DNA from: Chryseobacterium piscicola
GTDB lineage: Bacteria; Bacteroidota; Bacteroidia; Flavobacteriales; Weeksellaceae
Direction of reading: 5' to 3'
Length of the DNA stretch: 64,000 nt
Assembly (NCBI RefSeq): GCF_900156685.1
Contig: NZ_FTOJ01000002.1
Span: forward strand, 62,001 to 126,000
The translations under genes and the position numbers were made by a program. Shown here piece after piece: positions 45,409-54,291 of the stretch. Each line of letters begins with the position of its first letter. Position 1 is the stretch's first letter. Below the pieces are notes generated by a model. That model was not told the DNA's origin. It did no database searches and saw only the letters and a program-made list of their open reading frames with translations.

Positions 45409-48171
45409 ATGAAAAAAATCTATCTGTTTCTGCCTTTATTTGTTGCTCAGCTTGTGTTTGCACAGAATTCACAGCAATACTCTTCTGGGATTTTTTTAGA
45501 CAAAGACAAAAAACCAAAGGCTTTTCTAAAGGTTTTCAATACAAGTACTGGTGTTTACGAGGAGACTGATGCTGAGGGTTTTGCGATTATTCCTGCACAG
45601 GTTTACGATACCTTGGTGTGGAATAATGGTAAGAATACTAAGGTTGTATATGGAGTTCAGGAGTTGAAATCTATTTTGGAAAATAGAGTTCCGAAAAAAT
45701 CTGTGGAAGCCATAACATCAAAAGATTACGACAGCCTTATTGCAAAAGTAAAGTTAGATGAATACAGTATTTCAAATCCCGATTATCATCTTTCAAAAAA
45801 CTCAGATCCTTATTTTTATAAAATTAGAAAACTAAAGCAGAAGAACGGAGATACTTTAAAAATAAAAAAGCAGGAGCAGAACAAATTCATTATCAACGGA
45901 AGTTTCAACACTTCTTTTGAAATTAGAAACCGAAATTCGATTCCACAAACTCAAAACAGATATGTGCAGGGAAGATCTCAAAGCGGCAATCTCATTTGGC
46001 GCGGTCCCGAGACCAACGAGATTTTCAGTTATGGTCCCGATATTTCTACATTAGCCTACAATTTTCAGCCTTATGATTACGATATTAATGGTCAGTTGAT
46101 TCCGATTTCGTCAGGAATGGTTTCTGCAAAGCCGTATGACAATTCGCTTTTTTCAACAACTGTTGGGTTTCACAATCAATTACAGATTAATACATTTATT
46201 AAAGGTGAAGATCAAGAAAAGATACGACTTTCGTTAGATTTGGGACAGCACAAAAATCAAACCTACTTTATCAGTCAGTACGATACCGACAATACTTTTA
46301 ATGCAAAAGTGAATGCGAATGTTTTGAAATTTAAAATTCAGGCACTGTTTCATTTAGACGAAACAAAAGCTACGAATACAAACAGAGCTGCACTTTTTAA
46401 CCGTGCTTATCAGGAATCTCTGCTTACGCCAATTTCGTTTTCCAATCATCAGGGAAGCTTTCTTGCCAATACCCAGCAAAGAAGTTACAGTCTGTTGGGC
46501 GATAATCCGGAATTTCTTTTTGCACAGAATAACCGATACAATTTTCTTTCAAATCAGAAAAAATACAGTCTCAATCTCTCAAGAAGATGGAATCGTTTTA
46601 ACTTTGAAATCAATCAGTCTTACGAAAATGACTATTTCAGAAATATAGATTTTTACAAACCTTCTACCAATGGTTTTCCAAAGGGTTTAATGAACCAAAG
46701 ACTTCAAAACAACAGTTTGTACAATGCAAGTATTGTAGGAGAATATACCCTAGATCAGAATAATTTTTCGCATGTTTTCAGATTTAATTCTATTGTTAAT
46801 GACAGGCATTCTGATGTTTCTCACAGTTCACAAAATTCGGTATACAATTACCAGCGGACTTCCCAGGATCATATTTTTAATTATGATCTCAGATTTAATG
46901 GAAACGATTTAGTATTTGGTGCCAATCTTGGTAATTCTTTTTATGTCTCTAATACATCATATAAAAACAAATATTGGCTTCCAAAATCAACGTTGTATGT
47001 ATCTTTCGAAGATGTTTTTGGCTGGAATAATACGCATGTCAAATTTCTCGGCGCATACACCCAAATGAGTTCAGAACCAGACATTACTCGCTCATTTTCT
47101 TCCTATTCTACCACATTGCTTACCGCACAAAATGCCTATCAATATTTTCCTTTGCGTGAGGCCGAAACGTTTAAAAATCTTTCCACAATAGATATTGCAG
47201 AGTCAAAGGCAGGATTTAGCTTTACTTATCGGTATAAATTGATTTTTGAAGTCGATTATTTTACAAAGAAAATCACCAATGATATTTTTCCTGTGTTTGA
47301 AGGCAACAGACTTCTACTGAAGAATCTTGCAGATCATACCTACAAAGGTTTGGAACTGAATGCTTCTTATAACAATTTAAGAATTGGGCAGTATTTTACA
47401 ATATCCAACAGAGCTTCATTCTACCAATACCGCGATATTGTAGACCGTGTTTATATAGGATACAATGATTTACCACTGTCCGGTTTTCAGGATGTCTACA
47501 AAACATTGTCTGAAGGAGAGGTTTTAGGTGCTGTTGTAGGGAATTATTATGAAACAAATGCTGCCGGCCAAACAATCATCGATGATTTCGGATTTCCGTT
47601 AAAGTCGATTAAAAAAAAGATTATTGCAGATCCCACACCAGATTTTGTGATGAAATTTAACCATAATTTTAATTATAAAATATTCGCGCTCGACATCAAC
47701 TGGGAATGGAAAAAAGGCGGGCAACTCTGGAACGGAACTCAGGCTGTACTCGATTATTACGGCCGCTCAAAAACCTCGGGGGATGACAGGAATCTTAAAA
47801 ATTATGTATTTTCCGGAGTTCATGCGAACGGCTCACCCAATCAGACTGATGTAGATTTTTATGACCCAGACCAGTCCGTTTTTGAAAATCGATGGACGCG
47901 TTATGGCATCACAGGAGTTGCAGAAAGTTATGTTCAAGATGCCGATTATATAAGAATAAATTCTATTTCTCTGGGTGCCAAATTTAATGCAGGAAGAGCT
48001 TATAGAAATCTTGGGATTTCACTTTTTGTGAATAATTTGATGCTTTGGCAGGCCAATTCCGGTGCAGATCCTAGCCAGAATTTCTACGATCTAGACAGCG
48101 GTCGCGGCCTAGATTTTTTCAATCTTCCGTCTTATAAAAGTTTCGGATGCATGGTTTCATTTCAATTTTAA
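45409..48171 (+). CDS. SusC-like outer membrane barrel lacking a plug domain
   Basis: 920 residues: signal peptide ending VFAQ, an N-terminal carboxypeptidase-regulatory-like domain (SGIFLDKDKKPKAFLKVFN, TDAEGFAIIPA, residues 20-95), a linker, and a long barrel from about residue 158 (FIINGSFNTSFEIRNRN) to the end (FGCMVSFQF). Barrel features are SusC-like: RGPETNEIFSYGPDI, DVFGWNNTHVKFLGAYTQ, WEWKKGGQLWNGTQ, YVQDADYIRINSISLGAKF. The plug that normally stands between the first domain and the barrel (VVVTG..., LKDASATAIYG, GVILITTK) is absent. Without a plug the pore would be open unless another protein closes it. The next gene starts 3 bases later. Confidence 0.85.
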   Translation: MKKIYLFLPLFVAQLVFAQNSQQYSSGIFLDKDKKPKAFLKVFNTSTGVYEETDAEGFAIIPAQVYDTLVWNNGKNTKVVYGVQELKSILENRVPKKSVEAITSKDYDSLIAKVKLDEYSISNPDYHLSKNSDPYFYKIRKLKQKNGDTLKIKKQEQNKFIINGSFNTSFEIRNRNSIPQTQNRYVQGRSQSGNLIWRGPETNEIFSYGPDISTLAYNFQPYDYDINGQLIPISSGMVSAKPYDNSLFSTTVGFHNQLQINTFIKGEDQEKIRLSLDLGQHKNQTYFISQYDTDNTFNAKVNANVLKFKIQALFHLDETKATNTNRAALFNRAYQESLLTPISFSNHQGSFLANTQQRSYSLLGDNPEFLFAQNNRYNFLSNQKKYSLNLSRRWNRFNFEINQSYENDYFRNIDFYKPSTNGFPKGLMNQRLQNNSLYNASIVGEYTLDQNNFSHVFRFNSIVNDRHSDVSHSSQNSVYNYQRTSQDHIFNYDLRFNGNDLVFGANLGNSFYVSNTSYKNKYWLPKSTLYVSFEDVFGWNNTHVKFLGAYTQMSSEPDITRSFSSYSTTLLTAQNAYQYFPLREAETFKNLSTIDIAESKAGFSFTYRYKLIFEVDYFTKKITNDIFPVFEGNRLLLKNLADHTYKGLELNASYNNLRIGQYFTISNRASFYQYRDIVDRVYIGYNDLPLSGFQDVYKTLSEGEVLGAVVGNYYETNAAGQTIIDDFGFPLKSIKKKIIADPTPDFVMKFNHNFNYKIFALDINWEWKKGGQLWNGTQAVLDYYGRSKTSGDDRNLKNYVFSGVHANGSPNQTDVDFYDPDQSVFENRWTRYGITGVAESYVQDADYIRINSISLGAKFNAGRAYRNLGISLFVNNLMLWQANSGADPSQNFYDLDSGRGLDFFNLPSYKSFGCMVSFQF

Positions 48172-48174
48172 ATT

Positions 48175-51100
48175 ATGAAGAGCAGATTTACACGCTATAT
48201 TTCGATTTTAATCTTAGTTTTGATGAGCTTTAACCTAAAAGCACAACAGAAATTCAGCGATTTCAAAAAAGAAAAAACATACATTCAGACCAATCATGTT
48301 TTTTACAAACCTGGTGAAGAAATGTATTTTAAAATTTACATCGTTCAGGCAGAAAATCAACTTCCTGCTGATTTGTCTAGTGTGGTAAATTTTGAATTGG
48401 TAGATCCCAGCGGAACCGTCGTTAAGAAAGACAAATACGAAATTAAAAACGGGCATGCAGAGGGTTCTTATTATTTCGGAAATGATGTGAAAGGTGGAAT
48501 TTACAAAATAAGAGCCTATACTGATTGGATGCAGAATGAAATAGGAAAAAATGGGTTTGAAAAAGAAATTACAGTACAAAAAATAGTTTCTCCAAGAATT
48601 TTAATGAAACTCGATTTTCCTAAAAAAGGCTACGGAGCAGGTGATGAGGTCTTGGCTGATTTCTCGATGCGAAGTCTGAGCAATTTTCACATTCCTTTTT
48701 ATGAAGCCAATTTTACGGTGATGCATCAGGGTGAAAAAATAAATGAAGGTACTTTTATTACAGATAAAGAAGGGAAATATGTATTGAAATTTAAACTTCC
48801 AGATGTATTGAAATCTGCAGATGCTTTATTAACTATTAAGGTAAATTTTGATGGCTTTACAGAATCTATTTCTAGGAGTATCCCTATCGTTTTGAATAAT
48901 CTGGATTTAAAATTCATGCCTGAAGGCGGAACTTTCATCAACGGAATTGAGCAGAATATCGCATTTAAAATTTTGGATGAATTTGAAAAACCTGTAGATG
49001 CAATTGTAGGAATTTACAATCAAAATCATCAGAAAATAGCAGAAGTTTCAGCCTATAATTTTGGCATGGGAAGTTTTGTTTTTACACCAAAAAATGGAGA
49101 AGCTTATTATGCGAAAGTTCTTAAACCTGAAAATATTGCTCAGATTTATCAACTTCCAATTGCACAAAATGAAGGAATTGTTTTAAATCTAAAAAAAGAA
49201 AATCTAATTATTATTTTAAACATCAATTCAACTTCAGAAAGGAATGCTGTCATCTCCGGAAACTTTCGTGAGAAGGAGGTTTATTATAAAAATTTGACTT
49301 TAAAAAAAGGGTTAAATCAAATTGAAATTTCAGAAAAAGAACTTCCGATTGGGATGTGCAGATTTACGGTTTCAGAAAATAATTTACCGCTTGCCGAAAG
49401 AATTGTTTTCGCCAATGAAAACAAGCAGATGAAGGTAAAAGTAACTCCGGTAAAAAAGAATTATTTGCCGAGAGAGAAAACAATTGTAAATATTGAAACC
49501 ACGGATGAAAATAACAATCCAATTACAGCAAACCTTGCAGTAAGTGTGGTAGATGACAAATTGTGGACGTATGCCGACGATAAGCAAAATCATATACAAT
49601 CATGGCTTTTATTGGATTCTGAATTGAAAGGTAAAATTGAAAGACCTCAGTTTTATTTTGATAAAAAAGAAGAAAAGGCTACAAAAAGTTTAGATCTTGT
49701 GATGCTGACGAATGGCTACCGCTATTTTGAAATGATTCCTGAAGTGGAAAAATCGGCGAAATACAAATATCTTCCAGAAAAGAAAAACCCAATCTATGGA
49801 ATTGTAGAAGATGAAAACAAAAAACCTGTAGCCGCAGAAGTGTATCTGCTTGAAGGGAAATCTTTAAAAAAGCAAATTACCTCGCAAAACGGTCTGTTTT
49901 ATTTCACAGATGTAAGTAAGCAAAATAGACCTCAGATTATTGCAAAGTCTATTCTACACAAAAAAGATATTAAAATAAGAATTTTATCATATAAGCTTCA
50001 AGTAAATCCGCTTGAAAAACAACAACTTAAAAACATTGATGTTGAAGAGATTATTAAGGAAAACCTAATAAAAGAAAAGCCTAAACCCACATCTCTTAGT
50101 AATTCAAAATCTGATACATTATCAAAACAAAGCAATATAGGCGAAGTGGTTGTTACCGGCGCAATGGGAATTTATAAAAAAGATTTTGCTGCAGCTAGTA
50201 TACAACTTGTAAATAATAATGAATTAGAAAACAATAATGCCATCATGAGTTTGCAGGGTAAAGTGTCTGGACTAGAAATTTCACCTGCTGGAAGTGCTGG
50301 ATTTATGGGACCTACTATTACAATTAGAGGTTCAAAAAGTATATCTGGGAGTAATGATGCTCTTGTAGTTATTGACGGTGTAGTTTCTAGTGCATCTGCC
50401 TTGAATAGCCTTTCTCCCAAACTTATTAACGGTATATCTATCCTTAAAGGTGCGAATGCTTCAGCCTTATACGGAAGTGATGGGGCAAACGGTGTTCTTA
50501 TCGTCACTACAATTAAAAACAGAAGCGAAATTTTAAATATCGATATTACTCCAAAACCACAATATGCACTGTTTCAGATTCCTTACAATAGCCTTAATAG
50601 CTACGCCTACAGCCGAAATTTTGCCTATCCCGAATACAAAACTACCAATACCACTTACCGCCACGATTATCGTGAAACCTTGTATTGGAACCCCATTGTA
50701 GAAACCGACAAAAACGGTAAAGCTCAGATTGAATTTTATCAGTCTGATGCCAATTCAGCTTTCAGAATAATGACCGAAGGAATTTCCGCAAAAGGTTTAA
50801 TTGGAAGAGATGAAACTACCTACGCAGCACAGAGCTTGATTTCCATTGACGCAAAAATCCCACAATACCTAACGAGAACAGATAAAATGACCATTCCTGT
50901 GGTCATCAAAAATAATTCATCAGAAACGAAAACTTTAACGCTCAATGTGATTGTTCCAAATCATATTAAATTGATGAAAGCGGATAGTATAATCACATTA
51001 AAACCTTTGGAATCCGGACGGTTATTTGTGACAATGCAGACCGATCAACTCATCAATTCTAATATTCAGTTTGCTGTAAAATCTGGTGACTTCAGAGAAA

Positions 51101-52674
51101 CGCTGATTTTGCCTTTGAAGGTTGAGGAGAAAGGTTTTCCACATTACTTTACTATTATCAACAATAAAAACGAAACTTTTAAAATTAATGTTCCGGAATA
51201 CATCAACGGAAGTTTCCTGTCTTCGTATTATGTGTATCAAAATTCTGCACTTCAGATGTTTGAAGATCTAGAAAGGCTGAAAAGAGAACCGTATGGCTGT
51301 TTTGAGCAGCTTTCTTCAACGGTTTATCCTAATGTTTTTATCCTAGATTATTTAAAATCTATAAAGAAAATCGATGCGAATACAGAATCTACGGTGATCA
51401 GAAATCTAAAAAAAGGTTATCAGAAAATGATTTCTTATAAGAATATAGATGGAGGTTTTTCCTATTTCGGAGGAAACGAATCTGATGTTGCATTGTCTGC
51501 CTTTGCACTATTGGAATTTAGAGATTTGAAAAAATATGTGAATGTAGATGCAAAATTAATTCAGAATCTTACCTCATTTATTTTGTCTAAAAAAAATGCA
51601 AACGGACTTTTTGAGGTCAGAAAAAATAATGAATTTAAAACCCAATATTCCGAGTATTCATGGTCTAGAAACATCTATGTTTTGTATGCTTTGTCGAAAC
51701 TTGGTTTTAAAAATGAACTTCTTCAAAACTACGATTACAGCTTAAAAAGAGTTTTGGCAACCAAAGATTCTTATCAGTTGGCGTTAATGGCAAATACGGC
51801 AAAAAATTTAGATAAAAAAGAAGATTACGATGTTTTGATTACCATTTTGAATCAACAATACGAATCGAAAAATGTAAAAACCCAAACCACATTCACAGGT
51901 TCAGGAGGAATTTCTGCCAATGCGGAAACGCTTTCGTTGTATATCATGGCATTGCAAAAAAACGAACTGGCAAATCAATTGAAAATTGCCGAAGTAGCAG
52001 ACGAATTGATTAATTACAACGGTTATTATGGCTTTGGTTCTACTCAGGCAACTGCTTTGGCTTTAGAATCACTTTCTGGTTTCTTTGCCAAAAATGAAAA
52101 ATTGTTCGGAACAGATAAACCAACAATTAGGGTAAATGATGTGGCTGTTTTGGATAAGAATATCAGCTTTTCAACGGCTTTCAAGAAAGGAGAAAATGAT
52201 GTGAAGGTGGAGTATCTCAGTAAAAAAGGTTTGCCATTCAAGTTAGATTATCAATATTATACTTTAGAACCTCCAAAAAGTGAAAATATTCTGGTGAGTT
52301 TAGTTATAAAGTTGAAATCTGAAGTTTCAAAAGTAGGAGAAACCAATAGAATGACAGTAACCGTAAAAAATAAAATCAACGGAGATTTGCCAATGGTCAC
52401 CGCAAAAATCGGGATTCCTGCAGGGCTCACTTTACAAAATTCTTTGCTTAAAGATATGGTCGATAAAAAGCAGGTTTCTTATTACGAAATATTTGATAAT
52501 TATTTGGTTTTGTATTGGGAACATTTTGACGCCAATGAAACGAAAACAATTAATTTAGATTTAAAAGTAGAATTTGCAGGAGAGTACACTGGGAAAGCAA
52601 GTAATGTTTATCTTTATTACATTCCAGAATCTAAATTCTGGAATGAGGGAATAAAGGCAATTGTTGAACCTTAA
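48175..52674 (+). CDS. Alpha-2-macroglobulin family protein with inserted SusC-type plug domain
   Basis: 1499 residues. Signal peptide (ending LKAQ), not a lipoprotein. MG-type domains begin YIQTNHVFYKPGEEMYFKIYI, with MPEGGTFINGIEQNIAFKI further on. Residues about 657-782 are a TonB plug: EVVVTGAMGIYKKDFAAAS, SLQGKVSGLEI, TITIRGSKSISGSNDALVVI, ILKGANASALYGSDGANG, VLIVTT. The A2M part resumes with ETLYWNPIVETDKNGKAQIEFY. The thioester motif is intact: PYGCFEQ, Cys1042 and Gln1045, so it can trap proteases covalently. Compared with ordinary bacterial A2M, the plug is an insertion just before the bait/ANA region. Translation is probably coupled to the barrel gene (3-base gap). Confidence 0.9.
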   Translation: MKSRFTRYISILILVLMSFNLKAQQKFSDFKKEKTYIQTNHVFYKPGEEMYFKIYIVQAENQLPADLSSVVNFELVDPSGTVVKKDKYEIKNGHAEGSYYFGNDVKGGIYKIRAYTDWMQNEIGKNGFEKEITVQKIVSPRILMKLDFPKKGYGAGDEVLADFSMRSLSNFHIPFYEANFTVMHQGEKINEGTFITDKEGKYVLKFKLPDVLKSADALLTIKVNFDGFTESISRSIPIVLNNLDLKFMPEGGTFINGIEQNIAFKILDEFEKPVDAIVGIYNQNHQKIAEVSAYNFGMGSFVFTPKNGEAYYAKVLKPENIAQIYQLPIAQNEGIVLNLKKENLIIILNINSTSERNAVISGNFREKEVYYKNLTLKKGLNQIEISEKELPIGMCRFTVSENNLPLAERIVFANENKQMKVKVTPVKKNYLPREKTIVNIETTDENNNPITANLAVSVVDDKLWTYADDKQNHIQSWLLLDSELKGKIERPQFYFDKKEEKATKSLDLVMLTNGYRYFEMIPEVEKSAKYKYLPEKKNPIYGIVEDENKKPVAAEVYLLEGKSLKKQITSQNGLFYFTDVSKQNRPQIIAKSILHKKDIKIRILSYKLQVNPLEKQQLKNIDVEEIIKENLIKEKPKPTSLSNSKSDTLSKQSNIGEVVVTGAMGIYKKDFAAASIQLVNNNELENNNAIMSLQGKVSGLEISPAGSAGFMGPTITIRGSKSISGSNDALVVIDGVVSSASALNSLSPKLINGISILKGANASALYGSDGANGVLIVTTIKNRSEILNIDITPKPQYALFQIPYNSLNSYAYSRNFAYPEYKTTNTTYRHDYRETLYWNPIVETDKNGKAQIEFYQSDANSAFRIMTEGISAKGLIGRDETTYAAQSLISIDAKIPQYLTRTDKMTIPVVIKNNSSETKTLTLNVIVPNHIKLMKADSIITLKPLESGRLFVTMQTDQLINSNIQFAVKSGDFRETLILPLKVEEKGFPHYFTIINNKNETFKINVPEYINGSFLSSYYVYQNSALQMFEDLERLKREPYGCFEQLSSTVYPNVFILDYLKSIKKIDANTESTVIRNLKKGYQKMISYKNIDGGFSYFGGNESDVALSAFALLEFRDLKKYVNVDAKLIQNLTSFILSKKNANGLFEVRKNNEFKTQYSEYSWSRNIYVLYALSKLGFKNELLQNYDYSLKRVLATKDSYQLALMANTAKNLDKKEDYDVLITILNQQYESKNVKTQTTFTGSGGISANAETLSLYIMALQKNELANQLKIAEVADELINYNGYYGFGSTQATALALESLSGFFAKNEKLFGTDKPTIRVNDVAVLDKNISFSTAFKKGENDVKVEYLSKKGLPFKLDYQYYTLEPPKSENILVSLVIKLKSEVSKVGETNRMTVTVKNKINGDLPMVTAKIGIPAGLTLQNSLLKDMVDKKQVSYYEIFDNYLVLYWEHFDANETKTINLDLKVEFAGEYTGKASNVYLYYIPESKFWNEGIKAIVEP

Positions 52675-53179
52675 ATTATAGATATTACACTGTAACATCA
52701 ATAGGAGTGGGCTTCAGCGCTTTCTATGTAACAATCAGCAAAAACTTAAGTAGATAATAATTTACCATTGTCCGCACTCTGTCTTCATTATTGAACTTTG
52801 TATTTCTTTGTTAATTTTACGCCTAGGTATAACTTACAGAACGGTAAAGATTTTATATTCTTTGTCATTGTTGTCCGATAAAAATCGTAAACTAATTGAT
52901 GAATCCTTTATTTTTAGGATAAATTGACAGGCGCTCCTCTGGAGCTTTGTTTTTGTCAGCTTTACTTTTTTCTATTAACAGTAAATCCCGATGGGATTAA
53001 ATACGGCTCCATTAGAAGCAAACTGTTAATAGAAAGTGATCTTTATTAGAAATTAAGCTCCTTAGGAGCGACATGTTAATTTTATTTTTTATAGGACAAC
53101 AATGATTCTTTGTCTCACTTTACTTGAAATTGAGTATTATTAAAATTGATTTTATGGAGAACAGAATTATTTTAAAATA
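52675..53179. repeat. Repeat-rich intergenic region
   Basis: Three elements. An orphan REP-like copy, CAATAGGAGTGGGCTTCAGC, begins at 52699 and matches the heads of the REPs around the transposase relic. A copy of the dispersed repeat (TTTGTATTTCTTTGTTAA...TTACGCCT) is at about 52768-52868. A palindrome cluster at 52931-53070 has GCTCCTCTGGAGC, a CCCGATGGG palindrome, GCTCCTTAGGAGC and 14-bp inverted arms TTTCTATTAACAGT (52969-52982)/ACTGTTAATAGAAA (53022-53035). No gene is supported. Confidence 0.75.
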
Positions 53180-53203
53180 AATTTTCAATAATTATTGAAA
53201 ATT
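53180..53203. promoter_or_regulatory. Perfect 24-bp palindromic operator before the GbsR-type gene
   Basis: Core TTTCAATAATTATTGAAA, extended to 24 bp without mismatch. The same core recurs at 53788-53809 and 54257-54276. It overlaps the -33 element of the promoter at 53195-53224, a position suited to repression of the regulator's own gene. Confidence 0.85.
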
Positions 53204-53224
53204 CAAAAACTATAAGTATATTTG
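53195..53224 (+). promoter_or_regulatory. Promoter of the GbsR-type regulator
   Basis: TTG at 53195-53197 (inside the palindrome), 19-base spacer, TATATTTG at 53217-53224: a full match to the Bacteroidota consensus. Confidence 0.75.
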
Positions 53225-53249
53225 TAATAGAAATTTAAACAAAACGAAA

Positions 53250-53753
53250 ATGCAACTTTCAGAAGCCAAAGAAAAATACATTCAGACTTGGGGAACATTT
53301 GCTACGAGTTGGGGAATCAACCGTACAATGGCACAAGTTCATGCTTTGCTTTTGGCTAATGGAAAACCGCTTTCCACCGATGAGGTAATGGAGCTTTTAG
53401 AAATTTCAAGAGGAAACGCCAATATGAATCTTCGTGCATTAATGGATTGGGGAATTGTGAAAAAAGAATTCATCAAAGGCGACCGAAAAGAATATTTTAC
53501 TGCTGAAAAAGATGTTTGGTTTTTATTTAAACAAATTACAAAAGAGCGTAGAAAGAGAGAAATAGAACCAGTGGTTGCTTTCTTGGATGAATTAAAAAAT
53601 ATTGAAGACAATGATTCTGCTGAAGCAAAAGAATTTATAAAATTGATGGAAGATTTCAGTAACGTAACCAGTAAAATCAATAATATTATGGATCTTGCCA
53701 TAAAAAGTGACGACCATTGGCTGGTTGGGAAAATAACCAACTTATTAAAATAG
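53250..53753 (+). CDS. GbsR/MarR family transcriptional regulator
   Basis: 167-residue winged-helix regulator of the GbsR branch: AKEKYIQTWGTFATSWGINRTMAQVHALLLANGKPLSTDEVMELLEISRGNANMNLRALMDWGIVKKEFIKGDRKEYF, followed by a helical dimerisation part. GbsR in Bacillus controls choline uptake; here no choline genes are near. Palindromes with one core stand before this gene and before both downstream membrane-protein units, so it probably controls itself and them. A short hairpin with a T run follows at 53754-53776. Confidence 0.9.
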   Translation: MQLSEAKEKYIQTWGTFATSWGINRTMAQVHALLLANGKPLSTDEVMELLEISRGNANMNLRALMDWGIVKKEFIKGDRKEYFTAEKDVWFLFKQITKERRKREIEPVVAFLDELKNIEDNDSAEAKEFIKLMEDFSNVTSKINNIMDLAIKSDDHWLVGKITNLLK

Positions 53754-53776
53754 AAAGGACTTCAAAATCCTTTTTT
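53754..53776 (+). terminator. Short terminator after the GbsR-type gene
   Basis: AAAGGA (53754-53759) and TCCTTT (53768-53773) followed by more T. The stem is only 6 bp, so it is weak. Confidence 0.5.
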
Positions 53777-53787
53777 ATTTCAAATAA

Positions 53788-53809
53788 ACTTTCAAAAATT
53801 ATTGAAAGT
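53788..53809. promoter_or_regulatory. Second copy of the palindromic operator
   Basis: ACTTTCAAAAATTATTGAAAGT; one mismatch in the centre from the palindrome at 53180. It lies 44 bases before the next start codon, the same distance class as the first copy (46 bases). Confidence 0.75.
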
Positions 53810-53853
53810 ATAGTAAATTAAAAACAATTAATCAACTCATAAAAACTTCAATC

Positions 53854-54231
53854 ATGAAACAGAAAATTTTAATTACAGAGCTCGCTTTACAGCTATTATT
53901 AAGTGTAGGATGTTTGATGTATCTCATTTACGATTACGTTCATAAAGATATCATCAGTGAAATTTTCATAGCTCTATTCTTTGTGGGAGCCGCAAATTTA
54001 GCGGGTTTTGTGATAAGAGTATCAATTGTAGCAAGCAAATTCCATAGATATTATTTTTTCGGAGTATTGGCTTTTTTCCTTTTACTGTACACCTTAGTTA
54101 AGGTTGATGTTAAAATGGATTATACACTAAATTATATGGTAATTGGAGGTGTACTTTTCAATATTTACTACTTGTATTATGGATTTCTTGTGATAAAAAA
54201 AATATCAAACCAAGTAAAATTGATTGATTAA
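53854..54231 (+). CDS. Small four-helix membrane protein
   Basis: 125 residues with four predicted membrane segments (LITELALQLLLSVGCLMYLIY, EIFIALFFVGAANLAGFVI, YYFFGVLAFFLLLYTLV, YMVIGGVLFNIYYLYYGFLVI) and little outside the membrane. I do not recognise a family. The operator copy directly upstream ties it to the GbsR-type regulator. Confidence 0.7.
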   Translation: MKQKILITELALQLLLSVGCLMYLIYDYVHKDIISEIFIALFFVGAANLAGFVIRVSIVASKFHRYYFFGVLAFFLLLYTLVKVDVKMDYTLNYMVIGGVLFNIYYLYYGFLVIKKISNQVKLID

Positions 54232-54256
54232 AAATGGGTTTTTTATTTCAGATAAT

Positions 54257-54276
54257 CTTTCAATAATTATTGAAAA
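54257..54276. promoter_or_regulatory. Third copy of the palindromic operator
   Basis: TTTCAATAATTATTGAAA at 54258-54275 is an exact copy of the 18-bp core. It ends 16 bases before the ATG at 54292, so it lies within or just beside the promoter or leader. Confidence 0.8.
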
Positions 54277-54291
54277 TATAATAATTATAAA

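Noticed and set aside
42295..52674. Ordinary polysaccharide utilisation locus with SusC
   Set aside because: There is no SusD and no glycoside hydrolase in the operon, and the SusC-like barrel lacks its plug.
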